Notes under the pieces: model-generated
Database searches by the model: none
Told to the model about the DNA's origin: nothing
Seen by the model: only the letters and a program-made list of their open reading frames with translations
Program-made: the position numbers and the translations under genes
Assembly (NCBI RefSeq): GCF_004803915.1
Contig: NZ_CP039396.1
Coordinates: 3,348,001 to 3,412,000, forward strand
DNA length: 64,000 nucleotides
DNA from: Duncaniella dubosii
GTDB taxonomy: Bacteria > Bacteroidota > Bacteroidia > Bacteroidales > Muribaculaceae
Direction of reading: 5' to 3'
Part shown: positions 16,265-25,247 of the stretch, one piece after another
Position numbering within the stretch: the stretch's first letter is position 1
Layout of the letters: each line of letters opens with the position of its first letter

Positions 16265-17494
16265 ATGGCAAGAAGTACATTCAAAGTGCTGTTCTACATG
16301 AACGGCAGCAAGGAGAAAAACGGCATTGTCCCCATCATGGGACGAGTGACAATCAACGGGACTGTGGCGCAGTTCAGTTGCAAACAGAGTGTCCCGAAAA
16401 CGCTTTGGGACATCAAGGGCAACCGAGCCAAAGGCAAGAGCAAGGAGGCACGGGACATCAACCTCGCTTTGGACAACATCAAGGCGCAAATCATCAAGCA
16501 CTACCAACGCCTGTCCGACCGTGAAGCGTTTGTAACTGCGGAAATGGTGCGCAATGCCTATCAGGGCATCGGAAGCGAGTACGAGACATTGCTCAAAGCA
16601 TTCGACCGTGAAAACGAGGTGTTCAAGAAACGTGTCGGCAAGGACAGGGTTATGGCAACCTACCGTTCACGGGTGGTGGCGAGAAACCATGTGGCTGCGT
16701 TCATCAAGTCTTTCTATAGACGGATGGACATGTCCATGCTGGAGATTACGCCCGACTTCATCAAGGAGTTTGCCGCCTACCTCTCAACGGAAGCGGGACT
16801 GCACAACGGGACGATATGGGAAAAGTGTATGTGGCTGAAAGGTGTTGTCATGCGTGCGCACTTCAACGGGCTGATACCGAGAAACCCGTTTGCCCAGTTC
16901 CACATCAGCCCGAATGTGAAGGAGCGTGAATACCTGACGGAAGATGAACTGAAAGCGTTGATGACGCACGAGCTCGGGGATGCCAAGCTGTCCTATATCC
17001 GTGATATTTTCGTCTTCGCCAGCTTCACCGCCCTCTCTTTCGTGGACATCAAGGAACTGACCAATGACAACATCGTGGAAGTGAACGGTGAGAAGTGGAT
17101 ATTATCCAAACGGCACAAGACAAAAGTGCCGTTCCAAGTGAAGCTGCTGGATATTCCCTTACAGATAATAGAGCGTTACCGCCCCATGCAGGAGGATAAC
17201 CTCGTGTTCCCCAATCTCAACTACTGGTCTATCTGCAAACCTCTGAAAAAGGTGATGAAAGAGTGTGGGATAACAAAGGACATCTCGTTTCATTGCTCAA
17301 GGCATGGGTTCGCGACCCTTGCTTTGAGTATGGGTATGCCGATTGAGAGCGTGAGCCGTGTTTTGGGACACACGAACATAGTCACGACCCAAATCTACGC
17401 CAAAATCACAACGCAGAAGTTGGACAACGACCTTACCATGTTAGGCAACAGGCTGAACCAATCGTTTAACAACGTATCAATGGCAGGACAATGA
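16265..17494 (+). CDS. Tyrosine recombinase (integrase) of mobilizable element
   Basis: 409 residues, the usual size for Bacteroides integrases. The N-terminal arm-binding domain is at 1-90 (PIMGRVTINGTVAQF), a SAM-like core-binding domain to ~210, and the catalytic domain after. H-x-x-R is at HCSRHGFATL, GH at VLGHTNIVTT and the nucleophilic Tyr at QIYAKI. The first catalytic Arg position reads TALSFVDIK, with Ser, as known for IntDOT-like enzymes. The start at 16265 follows the promoter box and matches the N-terminus of relatives; an open frame extends upstream to 16190 but lacks similarity. The next gene overlaps it by ATGA. Confidence 0.9.
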   Translation: MARSTFKVLFYMNGSKEKNGIVPIMGRVTINGTVAQFSCKQSVPKTLWDIKGNRAKGKSKEARDINLALDNIKAQIIKHYQRLSDREAFVTAEMVRNAYQGIGSEYETLLKAFDRENEVFKKRVGKDRVMATYRSRVVARNHVAAFIKSFYRRMDMSMLEITPDFIKEFAAYLSTEAGLHNGTIWEKCMWLKGVVMRAHFNGLIPRNPFAQFHISPNVKEREYLTEDELKALMTHELGDAKLSYIRDIFVFASFTALSFVDIKELTNDNIVEVNGEKWILSKRHKTKVPFQVKLLDIPLQIIERYRPMQEDNLVFPNLNYWSICKPLKKVMKECGITKDISFHCSRHGFATLALSMGMPIESVSRVLGHTNIVTTQIYAKITTQKLDNDLTMLGNRLNQSFNNVSMAGQ

Positions 17495-17865
17495 AAAGGA
17501 ATGTAATCGAAATCACAGAACACGGTACGATAACTATACCGAGTGAAACGATATGGATGAGCGAAGCGGAACTTGTCAGCCTGTTCGGTGTTATCGCTCC
17601 ATCCGTCCGTGCAGCAATCAAAGCAGTCTATAAAAGCGGAATACTGAAAGAGTATGAGGTGCAACGGTATATCCACCTATCGGACAAAATCGGTGTGGAG
17701 GTTTATAGCCTTGAAATGGTTGTCGCTCTCGCTTTCCGTATTAACTCATACGGAGCGGAACGAGTACGGAATGCCGTAATTGAAAAGTTGTACTTGCGAA
17801 AAGAGAAAACAAGCATCTTCTTTTCGCTGGGTAATTGTATAAAATCATCTGAATATCAAGCATGA
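17491..17865 (+). CDS. RhuM-like small protein downstream of integrase
   Basis: 124 residues. The segment WMSEAELVSLFGVIAPSVRA followed by AIKAVYKSGILKE and EVYSLEMVVALAFRINSYGA resembles the N-terminal helix-turn-helix part of RhuM-like proteins found in Bacteroidota mobile elements. The rest of the long RhuM protein is absent. It overlaps the integrase stop by 4 bases, so translation is probably coupled. It could regulate excision or the shared upstream box, but nothing in the sequence proves this. Confidence 0.6.
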   Translation: MKRNVIEITEHGTITIPSETIWMSEAELVSLFGVIAPSVRAAIKAVYKSGILKEYEVQRYIHLSDKIGVEVYSLEMVVALAFRINSYGAERVRNAVIEKLYLRKEKTSIFFSLGNCIKSSEYQA

Positions 17866-17981
17866 AGTGTATTGCTATGACGACATGAAGTAATGAAACC
17901 GATGCGTATTCCCATTGCCGACGATGTATCCATATACATAATTGAGTAGGCGTTTTGCTATTCATTCATACGGATTCGATA

Positions 17982-18029
17982 ATCCCGAAGAAACAACCGT
18001 CATAGAGGGGTGCTTCTTCGGGATTTTTT
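17982..18029 (+). terminator. Terminator of integrase operon
   Basis: ATCCCGAAGAA (17982-17992) pairs with TTCTTCGGGAT (18014-18024), 11 perfect pairs, followed by TTTTTT. Confidence 0.85.
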
Positions 18030-18082
18030 ATGGTTATGTTCTCCGATATACTGCAAGTTTTTCATACCGTGTGTTTTTTGCT

Positions 18083-18137
18083 CCGTTCTGCAGTGATTTG
18101 CGTATCAAGGTTTTAAGCAGCTCACTCTAACTTTGCA
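18083..18137 (+). promoter_or_regulatory. Primase-helicase upstream box
   Basis: The second copy of the 55-bp element at 16195-16249, with GATTTGC, TATCAAGG and TAACTTTGCA at the same spacing. It ends 35 bases before the ATG of the primase-helicase half. Confidence 0.65.
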
Positions 18138-18172
18138 TACGATTATTTATCAACCGTTTAAGCGTATGAACT

Positions 18173-19200
18173 ATGAGTAAACCAGACATCAGCAAGGAGG
18201 AGTTTATCCGGGTGGGTACGACCCTCTACAAGTTAGTGAACCAGCCCCGACTGAACGGTGGCTATGTGAAGAAACGCATCGTGTGGAACAACGAGACCCT
18301 ACGGCAGGACTACGGCAAGCACTTTCTCGCCACCGTCCCCAAGTATGACGGCTTCTGCACAGTTCCCGACCATGTGAATTACCGTCCGATAGTGGACAAG
18401 TTCCTGAACCTCTATGAACCTATAGACCACAAACCGATGAAGGGTAATTTCCCCTCTATATGTTCGTTAGTAAAGCACATCTTCGGGGAACAATACGAGT
18501 TGGGCATGGACTACCTGCAACTGCTCTACCTGCAACCCATTCAAAAGTTGCCAATCCTGCTGTTGGTGTCGGAAGAACGCAACACTGGCAAAAGTACGTT
18601 CCTGAACTTTCTGAAAGCCCTGTTTCAGAACAACGTGACATTCAACACCAACGAGGACTTCCGCAGCCAGTTCAATTCCGACTGGGCTGGCAAGCTGCTT
18701 ATCGTGGTGGATGAGGTGTTGTTAAGTCGTAGGGAGGACAGCGAGCGGTTGAAGAACCTCAGTACCACGTTATCCTACAAGGTGGAAGCCAAAGGCAAAG
18801 ACCGTGATGAAATAGCGTTCTTCGCCAAGTTCGTATTATGTTCCAACAACGAGTATCTGCCCGTCATCATAGACGCAGAGGAAACACGCTATTGGGTACG
18901 CAAGATAGACCGCTTGCAGTCGGACGATACCGACTTCCTGCAAAAACTGAAAACGGAAATTCCTGCTTTCCTCTACCATTTGCAGCACAGGCAGCTCTCC
19001 ACCGAAAAAGAGAGTCGTATGTGGTTTGCACCACCACTTCTGCATACCGAAGCCTTGCAGAAGATAATCCGCAGCAACCGCAACAGATTGGAGATTGAGA
19101 TGTGCGAACTTATACTTGACATTATGGTAAGCACGGGTATCGACTCTTTCTCTTTTTGCTGCAATGACATTCTCACGCTGTTGGCAAACACATATGTCAA
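18173..19200 (+). pseudogene. Primase-helicase, N-terminal part cut by IS66
   Basis: 342 codons before IS66 copy 3. It encodes a superfamily-3-like helicase of the kind found with mobilizable elements (DUF5906-type): Walker A-like SEERNTGKSTFLNFL, Walker B LLIVVDEVLLSRRED, then KVEAKGKDRDEIAFFAKFVLCSNN with the sensor Asn pair, and an Arg-finger-like ETRYWVRKI. The frame is broken at TYVK by IS66; the remaining 58 residues are at 5726-5549. The 8 bases tatgtcaa at the break are found again at that piece. By role it would unwind and prime DNA for replication of the circular element together with the toprim protein at 4329-5294. Confidence 0.88.
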
Positions 19201-19270
19201 GTACAACCATCCGCGATAGCATATTGACGAACTCCGAAAGAGAGTTGTATCTTTGTCGACAAAAAGAATC

Positions 19271-19687
19271 ATGGGTTATAACAAGTCTTTGTCCGATGTC
19301 TATTCAGAGACATGGACGCGTTACAAGAATCAATGCGAGACAGACGGCTATATCGCATTGAACCGTTTCTGTGCCGGTACCGGCGTCAACGTCCAGCGGC
19401 TTTATGAGTGGCTTCGGCGCCGCAAAATCAGCATAAGCGATTATCAACGCAGTCTGCCGGAGAGACCGGATTCGTCGCGGGAAGGTGGCGGGCCGTTATT
19501 CCGGGAGGTTAAGGTTCCCGGTATTCAGGTTGCGGATGAGAGCCGGGATGTCGGTGCCACCAGTGTCGTGCGTGACGTGCACATCGAACTCGGTTGGGGC
19601 CGAGGCGTGAGTCTGGGAGAGATAAGCGCGGAGGGGCTGGCGCTTCTGGTGGATGTCATGACACGCAGGAGTGATGTGGAGTCTTGA
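19271..19687 (+). CDS. tnpA: IS66 accessory protein TnpA (copy 3)
   Basis: 138 residues, identical to the other copies. It is read in the same direction as the interrupted primase-helicase half, from its own TATCTTTG box at 19248-19255. Confidence 0.8.
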   Translation: MGYNKSLSDVYSETWTRYKNQCETDGYIALNRFCAGTGVNVQRLYEWLRRRKISISDYQRSLPERPDSSREGGGPLFREVKVPGIQVADESRDVGATSVVRDVHIELGWGRGVSLGEISAEGLALLVDVMTRRSDVES

Positions 19688-20030
19688 GGCGGATATGCGG
19701 CTCTGGGTATGCCGGCAGCCGGTATCGATGCGCTACGGCATCCGGGGTCTGGCCCAGATGGTGTGGTCGTGGAAGGGGCATTCTCCGGCATCGGGCGATG
19801 TGTATGTGTTTTTCTCAAAGGACCGCAAGACCATGAAGGCGTTGAAATGGGATGGCGACGGATTTTTGATGTACACAAAAAGACTGTCGCGAGGCCGTTT
19901 CCGGGAGGTGCTCAAAAAGGGCGATGACGGCGTGCGCAGGCTCCAATGGGACGATTTCTATATGCTGATGAGGGGCCTCACGCCTGTGAAGGTGATGGTC
20001 GAAAATCGCTTCAGAATGGCCGTAAAATAA
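19674..20030 (+). CDS. tnpB: IS66 accessory protein TnpB (copy 3)
   Basis: 118 residues, identical to the other copies, overlapping tnpA and 78 bases upstream of tnpC. Confidence 0.85.
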   Translation: MWSLEADMRLWVCRQPVSMRYGIRGLAQMVWSWKGHSPASGDVYVFFSKDRKTMKALKWDGDGFLMYTKRLSRGRFREVLKKGDDGVRRLQWDDFYMLMRGLTPVKVMVENRFRMAVK

Positions 20031-20108
20031 GGCTTAATAATTTGTTAATCAAATAAATAAATGGCGTGGAAAGTTGCAAATGTCAGATATTTTTTGTAAC
20101 TTTACACC

Positions 20109-21710
20109 ATGAAAAAGAACGAGTTGATAGAGTTTCTGCAACGTCAGATCGAGTTCCTTCAAGGGCGGCTCGACGAGGCGTTGGCCTCTGTCAGCTCGCT
20201 TACTTTATCCAATGAAAAGCTGCAGTCGACCAACGAGAAGCTTGTGGCGACTGTAGATGAACTGCGCAAGCAAATGGCCTCAATGGAGGAGGCTATGAAA
20301 GGCAAAAGTGCGGAACTGAGCAAAGAGAAAGCCGCGCGTCAGGCAGTGCAGCGTCTGCAGGGCTCGCCGTCGGAGCGTCAGAAGAAACCGGTGACGACTC
20401 CTGCCACATCCGAAACTCGACAGCAGAAGCCAGAGAAGAAACGTACCAACAACGGCGCCAAAAGGAAGACGCATCCGGAGTGTGAGGTGGAGACCATTAT
20501 AGTGGAGCCTGACAGTCCGGACTTCAATCCCGAGGCGGCGACGTTTATCGGCGAGTGCGATGTCGTGCGCTACGTCATGGAGCCGATGCGCTTCAAAAAA
20601 TTTATCTACAAGGTCAGAAAATACGTGCAGGACGAGAAAATATACAAAGGTTCCGCACCCGCCACACCGCTGCTTAACTCGCAGTATACATCTTCCTTCA
20701 TAGCCGGACTCGCCGAGCTACGCTATCTCCACTGCATGCCACTTGAAAATGCTGTCGAATACTTCCGTGCCCACGGCTTCGACCTTGACAAAGGCACCGC
20801 ACAGAAGCTCGTAAGTAAGGTAAGGGTACATCTGGAAAATCTATACAAGGCGCTGGGTCAGGCAATAGTCGCGGACAATTATATCTGCGGTGACGAGACC
20901 TATCAGAAAGTGCGGCTGCAGGTGGCAACTCCTTCGGGAAGAAAGATCAAGAAAGGCTACATATGGGTGTTCGTCGGCATGACAACCGGGCTTGTGTACT
21001 TCTTCTATGACGACGGCTCCCGCTCGGCCGAAGTCTTCGAGCAACACATAAAAGGCTTCAACGGAGCCTTCCAGTGCGACTATTACTCGGGATACCGGCA
21101 TATCGGAATCGGTGGGATGAGCGGGATAAAACGCTTGCCATGCCTGCAGCACATCAAGCGAAAGTTTCTCGATCTGAAAGACAATCCAAAGGCGCAGGAA
21201 ATAGCAAAGCTCTTCGGACTCCTTTACCACTTCGAGCATCAGCACCGCATAGGCAAAGACGGATGGACGGCGGGAAAGCACCTTGAGTGGAGACAACGAT
21301 ACTCCAAGGTGATGCTCGAGAAAATCCGCATGAGACTGACAGCAGTCAAAGACCGCATCGGCGTGCCACCCGACGACCCGCTGCTCGCCGCCACCGAACA
21401 TGCACTCAAACAATGGGACGAGATACCACGCATCTTTGCCTCACCCACCTACAGACTCGACAACAACGAAGTCGAGCGAATCAACCGCTACATATCCCTG
21501 ACCCGTCGCCGACTTACAATCGGCTCCCACTCCGGAGCCGAAGCCGCCGCCCTGTACCACTCTCTTGCGATCACCTGCCACCGCTGCGGAGTCAACGTCT
21601 TCGACTACTTCTGCGACATAATCGACCGATGTGCCGCATGGCCGCCAAACACCCCGATCGAAAAATACCGCGACCTGCTTCCCGACCGCTGGAAACTCTC
21701 ACAAAAATAG
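20109..21710 (+). CDS. tnpC: IS66 transposase TnpC (copy 3)
   Basis: 533 residues. It differs from copies 1 and 2 only by Phe instead of Ile in MRFKKFIYK, outside the DDE residues. Because copies 2 and 3 exchanged ends, this single marker cannot by itself place the crossover. Confidence 0.95.
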   Translation: MKKNELIEFLQRQIEFLQGRLDEALASVSSLTLSNEKLQSTNEKLVATVDELRKQMASMEEAMKGKSAELSKEKAARQAVQRLQGSPSERQKKPVTTPATSETRQQKPEKKRTNNGAKRKTHPECEVETIIVEPDSPDFNPEAATFIGECDVVRYVMEPMRFKKFIYKVRKYVQDEKIYKGSAPATPLLNSQYTSSFIAGLAELRYLHCMPLENAVEYFRAHGFDLDKGTAQKLVSKVRVHLENLYKALGQAIVADNYICGDETYQKVRLQVATPSGRKIKKGYIWVFVGMTTGLVYFFYDDGSRSAEVFEQHIKGFNGAFQCDYYSGYRHIGIGGMSGIKRLPCLQHIKRKFLDLKDNPKAQEIAKLFGLLYHFEHQHRIGKDGWTAGKHLEWRQRYSKVMLEKIRMRLTAVKDRIGVPPDDPLLAATEHALKQWDEIPRIFASPTYRLDNNEVERINRYISLTRRRLTIGSHSGAEAAALYHSLAITCHRCGVNVFDYFCDIIDRCAAWPPNTPIEKYRDLLPDRWKLSQK

Positions 21711-21770
21711 CCGCCCAAAACCTGGACGGCTATTTTTTTAAGCTATACCTGCTGTCGCGGACGGTTGTAC

Positions 21771-22836
21771 TTATAATTTATCTTCAGCACATCATCTATA
21801 TTAAATGAATGTCCTGAGAATTGCTGTCCTATCAAATCGTTGATAGATCCGTCGCCATGAGGAAACGACGCACTTGCTATAAAAGCATTTTTAATATATC
21901 TATCTTTACCATTCAGCTTGTAGACCGCATGTGCTCCTACGAATTGCTGACGCATACCGGCTCTGTTCGACTCATCTACGACAAATCGAGAGATACTGTC
22001 CGCAAGATAAGCGGTTTGCTCTGCCGCCTCTCTTTTTTCTTTATCAAAAGGTAATTGAGATTAAACGCCAATGTCTTGTCTTCGTCTAACTTGAAAAGTT
22101 GATTTATCGACAGGCTATGTGAGTTGTTACGATATGCGTAAGTGTCATTCAGCCCCGGAGAATCAGGGAAAAGTATCCCCGTTCCGTAAGATGAATTGAA
22201 TGTCACGGGTGCACCAATATCCTGTCTCAAGTCATTGCCAATGTTGTTCGTCTTATAAACAGAGATATTTTGGGCTTTGCGCCGGAAATTCATGAGGGTG
22301 GCGGAGGCATCCCAAGATATATTGGGCTGTGTCCCGATTGCTGCTTGAAGTGTGGATGACCATATACCGAGAGCATTTTGTTTAAGCTTTATGTTCATAG
22401 CGGGAGCATTGCCGCTCTTCACTCCTTGCAGCAATTTCACATCCTGATGATTTTGCAGTACTTGAACTGAACCTATATCATTTGCATCGATATTTCTTGT
22501 AGCTACACCATAATTTCCGCCAAGCATATCAAGCCCCTCGATATAAAACTCATTTATCCATTGTCCGTTATAAGTTATCTGGCCATCGGCTTTTACTTCA
22601 ATACCCGGCATCTTTCGCAACAAGTCTTCAAGAGTCTTGTCGTTTTTACCTCTGTATGTAGCAGCAGAATACGAAATTGTATCGCCGGACTGTCGGATTT
22701 TTTTAGCAGTAACAATTACTTCCTTTAGTTCAAGGGCGTTGATAATTGAATCCAGTGATTCGGTACTGACCTCCTGCGCCATCGCCATAAGAGCGATGGA
22801 CACAAAGATGAATAGTATTTTGAATCGTTTGAACAT
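21771..22836 (-). pseudogene. TonB-dependent receptor, N-terminal half (frameshifted)
   Basis: Signal peptide (ILFIFVSIALMAMAQ), no carboxypeptidase-like domain, then a TonB plug: VIVTAKKIRQSGDTISY, LEDLLRKMPGIEV, EFYIEGLDMLGGNYG, VQVLQNHQDVKLLQG. The frame shifts at an A4 run (22046-22049); adding one base gives NLNYLFDKEKREAAEQ and continues to the IS66 junction at INYK. The barrel is at 8305-9597. The divergent kinase gene begins 131 bases away. The natural product would be an outer-membrane importer or sensor receptor; the substrate is not evident. Confidence 0.9.
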
Positions 22837-22859
22837 AATTTGTCTTAAAAAGTCAAGTG

Positions 22860-22867
22860 CAAAATTA
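22860..22867 (-). promoter_or_regulatory. Receptor -7 box
   Basis: TAATTTTG on the minus strand, 23 bases before the receptor ATG. No clear -33 TTTG is present, which suits an activator-dependent promoter next to the repeats at 22888-22927. Confidence 0.5.
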
Positions 22868-22887
22868 CGGCAAACTCTTTCTCCAAA

Positions 22888-22927
22888 GTCTTAGTTGAAT
22901 CTCCTTTAGTCTTAGTTAGTCTTAGTT
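22888..22927. promoter_or_regulatory. Three GTCTTAGTT repeats between receptor and kinase
   Basis: GTCTTAGTT occurs at 22888-22896, 22909-22917 and 22919-22927, with start-to-start spacing of 21 and 10 bases. This equals two turns and one turn of the helix, the pattern used by OmpR/PhoB-type regulators. The array lies directly upstream of the receptor promoter and in front of the kinase-regulator operon, so the regulator at 24272-24964 is the obvious candidate to bind. Confidence 0.6.
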
Positions 22928-22967
22928 TGGGGTGATTTTATCGTAATTTTTCATTAATTTTGTTGAC

Positions 22968-24285
22968 ATGAAACGTTTTAGGACTATCACAATCATTTGT
23001 TTGTCAATCATTGCTATTTTGGTGACGGCTAACTTCTGGTATATGCATCGCCTATACGAATCCATAAGGATGCAGACTCTTCGGACCGTAAAAGAATGTG
23101 TGAGGAGGGCAGATGTGCTGGAAATTATCGACAGGAAGGCTCTTGCTTCTGGCCTAAAGGAAGATTTTTCAATAAAAGTCGGAATTGTTGTTAAAGGCGA
23201 AATAGATTCGGGGGAAACTTTGACTTTATTCACGAAATGGATAAAGTCAACCAAACTATGAGTGAAGAATTCCACTCAGTGGAACAAACGGACGTCACGA
23301 TACCGACTCGTAATTATAATCGACTGGCATTACTCCTTCAAAATGAGCTCAAAAACTATGGTATTAAACTTAACCGGGTGGCAATAGTTCCATTTGGCGA
23401 AAATGCTGGTCAAATCAAAGGACTGTGGCATATCGACTTTTCTATAACGGAAGGGGAACCGCCTCTTTATACTGTTTATTTCTCTCCCTTCAAAAGCATG
23501 TCCTCAGACAAATGGCGGGAATTTTGGCGACATCATCCGCTGTTCTCGCACTAATGATTTTCCTAATATGGTATCTTTTACACTGGGTTGGAAAACTGCG
23601 TAGTATTGAGCAGATGAAGGATGATTTCACTCACAACATGACTCACGAACTGAAAACTCCGGTGGCCGTGGCTTATTCTGCGGCGGATTCAATGCTCCGA
23701 TACTATGACCAGAGTGACGAGGTAAGGAATAAACAGTTCCTTAAGATTATTATGCAAAGACTGAGTTTCCTTTCCGGCATGATTGAGAATATTCTGTCAA
23801 TGAGTATGGAACGCTTCAAAGCGATGAAACTCAGCATTGAGAATGTGGAGGTAAAACCAATTGTCGTAGAGGTCGCGGGAATGATTGAGCTTAAAGCCGA
23901 CAAACCGGTGAAGATTGATATTGAAATCCCGGACAATCTTTCGGTCATGGCAGATTCATTACATTTCGGCAATGTCCTGTCAAATCTGATAGACAACGCC
24001 GTGAAATATTCCGAAGATACTGTCAACATAAAAATTATGGCTGACAACAACTCAATTGTAATTGCAGACAACGGCATAGGAATAGACAAGGACAATCTCC
24101 CTTATATATTTGATAAGTTCTATCGTGTCACCTCAGGAGACCGTTATGAGGTTGGAGGTTACGGGCTTGGTCTTTTCTATGTAAAGCAGATTGTTGAATT
24201 ACTTGGCTGGAGCATAGATGTGACAAGCAAACCGGGAGTCGGAACGAAATTCACAATTAAATTTAAGAACAATGAGGAAAGATAA
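22968..24285 (+). pseudogene. Sensor histidine kinase (two one-base frameshifts)
   Basis: Three frames together encode one ~439-residue kinase. An N-terminal membrane helix (IICLSIIAILVTANFW) is followed by a periplasmic domain, a second helix (AVLALMIFLIWYLLHWV), the H-box (FTHNMTHELKTPVAVAY), N-box (LSNLIDNAVKYS) and G-boxes (ADNGIGIDKDN, GGYGLGLFYVK). Breaks are at a G5 run (23210-23214) and an A4 run (23492-23495); one base added at each gives an uninterrupted frame. A TAATTTTG -7 box ends 5 bases before the ATG. It overlaps the regulator gene by 14 bases. Real mutations and assembly indels are both possible. Confidence 0.88.
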
Positions 24286-24964
24286 GATATTGCTCGTAGA
24301 AGATGACTCAACTCTTTCATTTATTGTGCAGGATGCGCTGACCCGTGAAGGTTTTGATGTCGTTTGTGCTTCAAACGGAGAGTTCGGGCTTAAACTCTTC
24401 AAGGAGTCCGAACCGGATATTATTGTTGCAGACGTGATGATGCCAAAGATGGACGGTTTTGAGATGGTAAGGCTTATCCGTCTTACAGCACCGGCTGTAC
24501 CCGTGCTTTTTTTGACCGCCAGAACTGCGCTTGACGATGTGGTGAAAGGGTTTGAGCTTGGAGCCAACGACTACATCCGCAAACCGTTTCAGATACTCGA
24601 ACTTGTTGTGAGAATTAAGGCTTTATTGAAGCGTAATTCTCAGGGCATTACCGAAGATACGAATCTCAATATCGGAGATAGCTCACTTGACTTTGCATCA
24701 CAACGACTTGTAATAAGAGAAGAGGCTATCGAACTGACACATACCGAAGCTGTAATCATTGATGAACTATTCCGCCATCCAAATGAAGTAGTCGAGGCTA
24801 AGACACTTATGTATCGCATTTGGCAGAACGATGATTATAACAACCTCAACCGTCTTCACGGATTTATCTATAAACTCCGCAAATACCTGTCTAAATCAAC
24901 CTCGCTGGAACTTCTGAATGTTCGAGGGATAGGCTATAAATTAGCCACCTCCAAGCAGGAATAA
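24272..24964 (+). CDS. OmpR/PhoB-type response regulator
   Basis: 230 residues. The receiver has the acidic pair EDD, phospho-acceptor Asp in IIVADVMMPKMDGF, Thr in LFLTARTALDD and Lys in DYIRKPFQ. The C-terminal winged helix is typical (IELTHTEAVIIDELF, LHGFIYKLRKYL, LLNVRGIGYKL). The start overlaps the end of the kinase frame, so the two are an operon. Likely targets are the GTCTTAGTT repeats at 22888-22927 controlling the divergent receptor. Confidence 0.93.
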   Translation: MRKDKILLVEDDSTLSFIVQDALTREGFDVVCASNGEFGLKLFKESEPDIIVADVMMPKMDGFEMVRLIRLTAPAVPVLFLTARTALDDVVKGFELGANDYIRKPFQILELVVRIKALLKRNSQGITEDTNLNIGDSSLDFASQRLVIREEAIELTHTEAVIIDELFRHPNEVVEAKTLMYRIWQNDDYNNLNRLHGFIYKLRKYLSKSTSLELLNVRGIGYKLATSKQE

Positions 24965-25247
24965 TACGGTATCAAAGCCATTGAAGATAAAAAGCAGACA
25001 AATGGAGGACGGTATTTCCATCTGTCTGCTGTTGAATTATAGTCCTATAAGTCGAATGGGGCGTTGAGGGTTAGTCATAGGTCGATAACGAAATTGAGGT
25101 TCTGCGACCATCGACTTTTTCGTGTCTGTGGCTGATGACAGGCTGCGGTTGGCTTGATTTCCTCGCCGTCTGCGGTTTCATCATGTTTTGGAGCCAGCTC
25201 AGCGGTAATTTTGCGGTCGAGGGCGGCGAGTTCGGATTTGGGGACTT

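Larger units (their letters stand above)
19201..21770 (+). mobile_element. IS66 family element, copy 3
   Basis: 2570 bp with the standard ends. The left flank tatgtcaa (19193-19200) belongs to the primase-helicase gene and the right flank ttataatt (21771-21778) to the TonB receptor gene. One base differs visibly from copy 1: T at 20601 against A at 3037. Confidence 0.95.
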
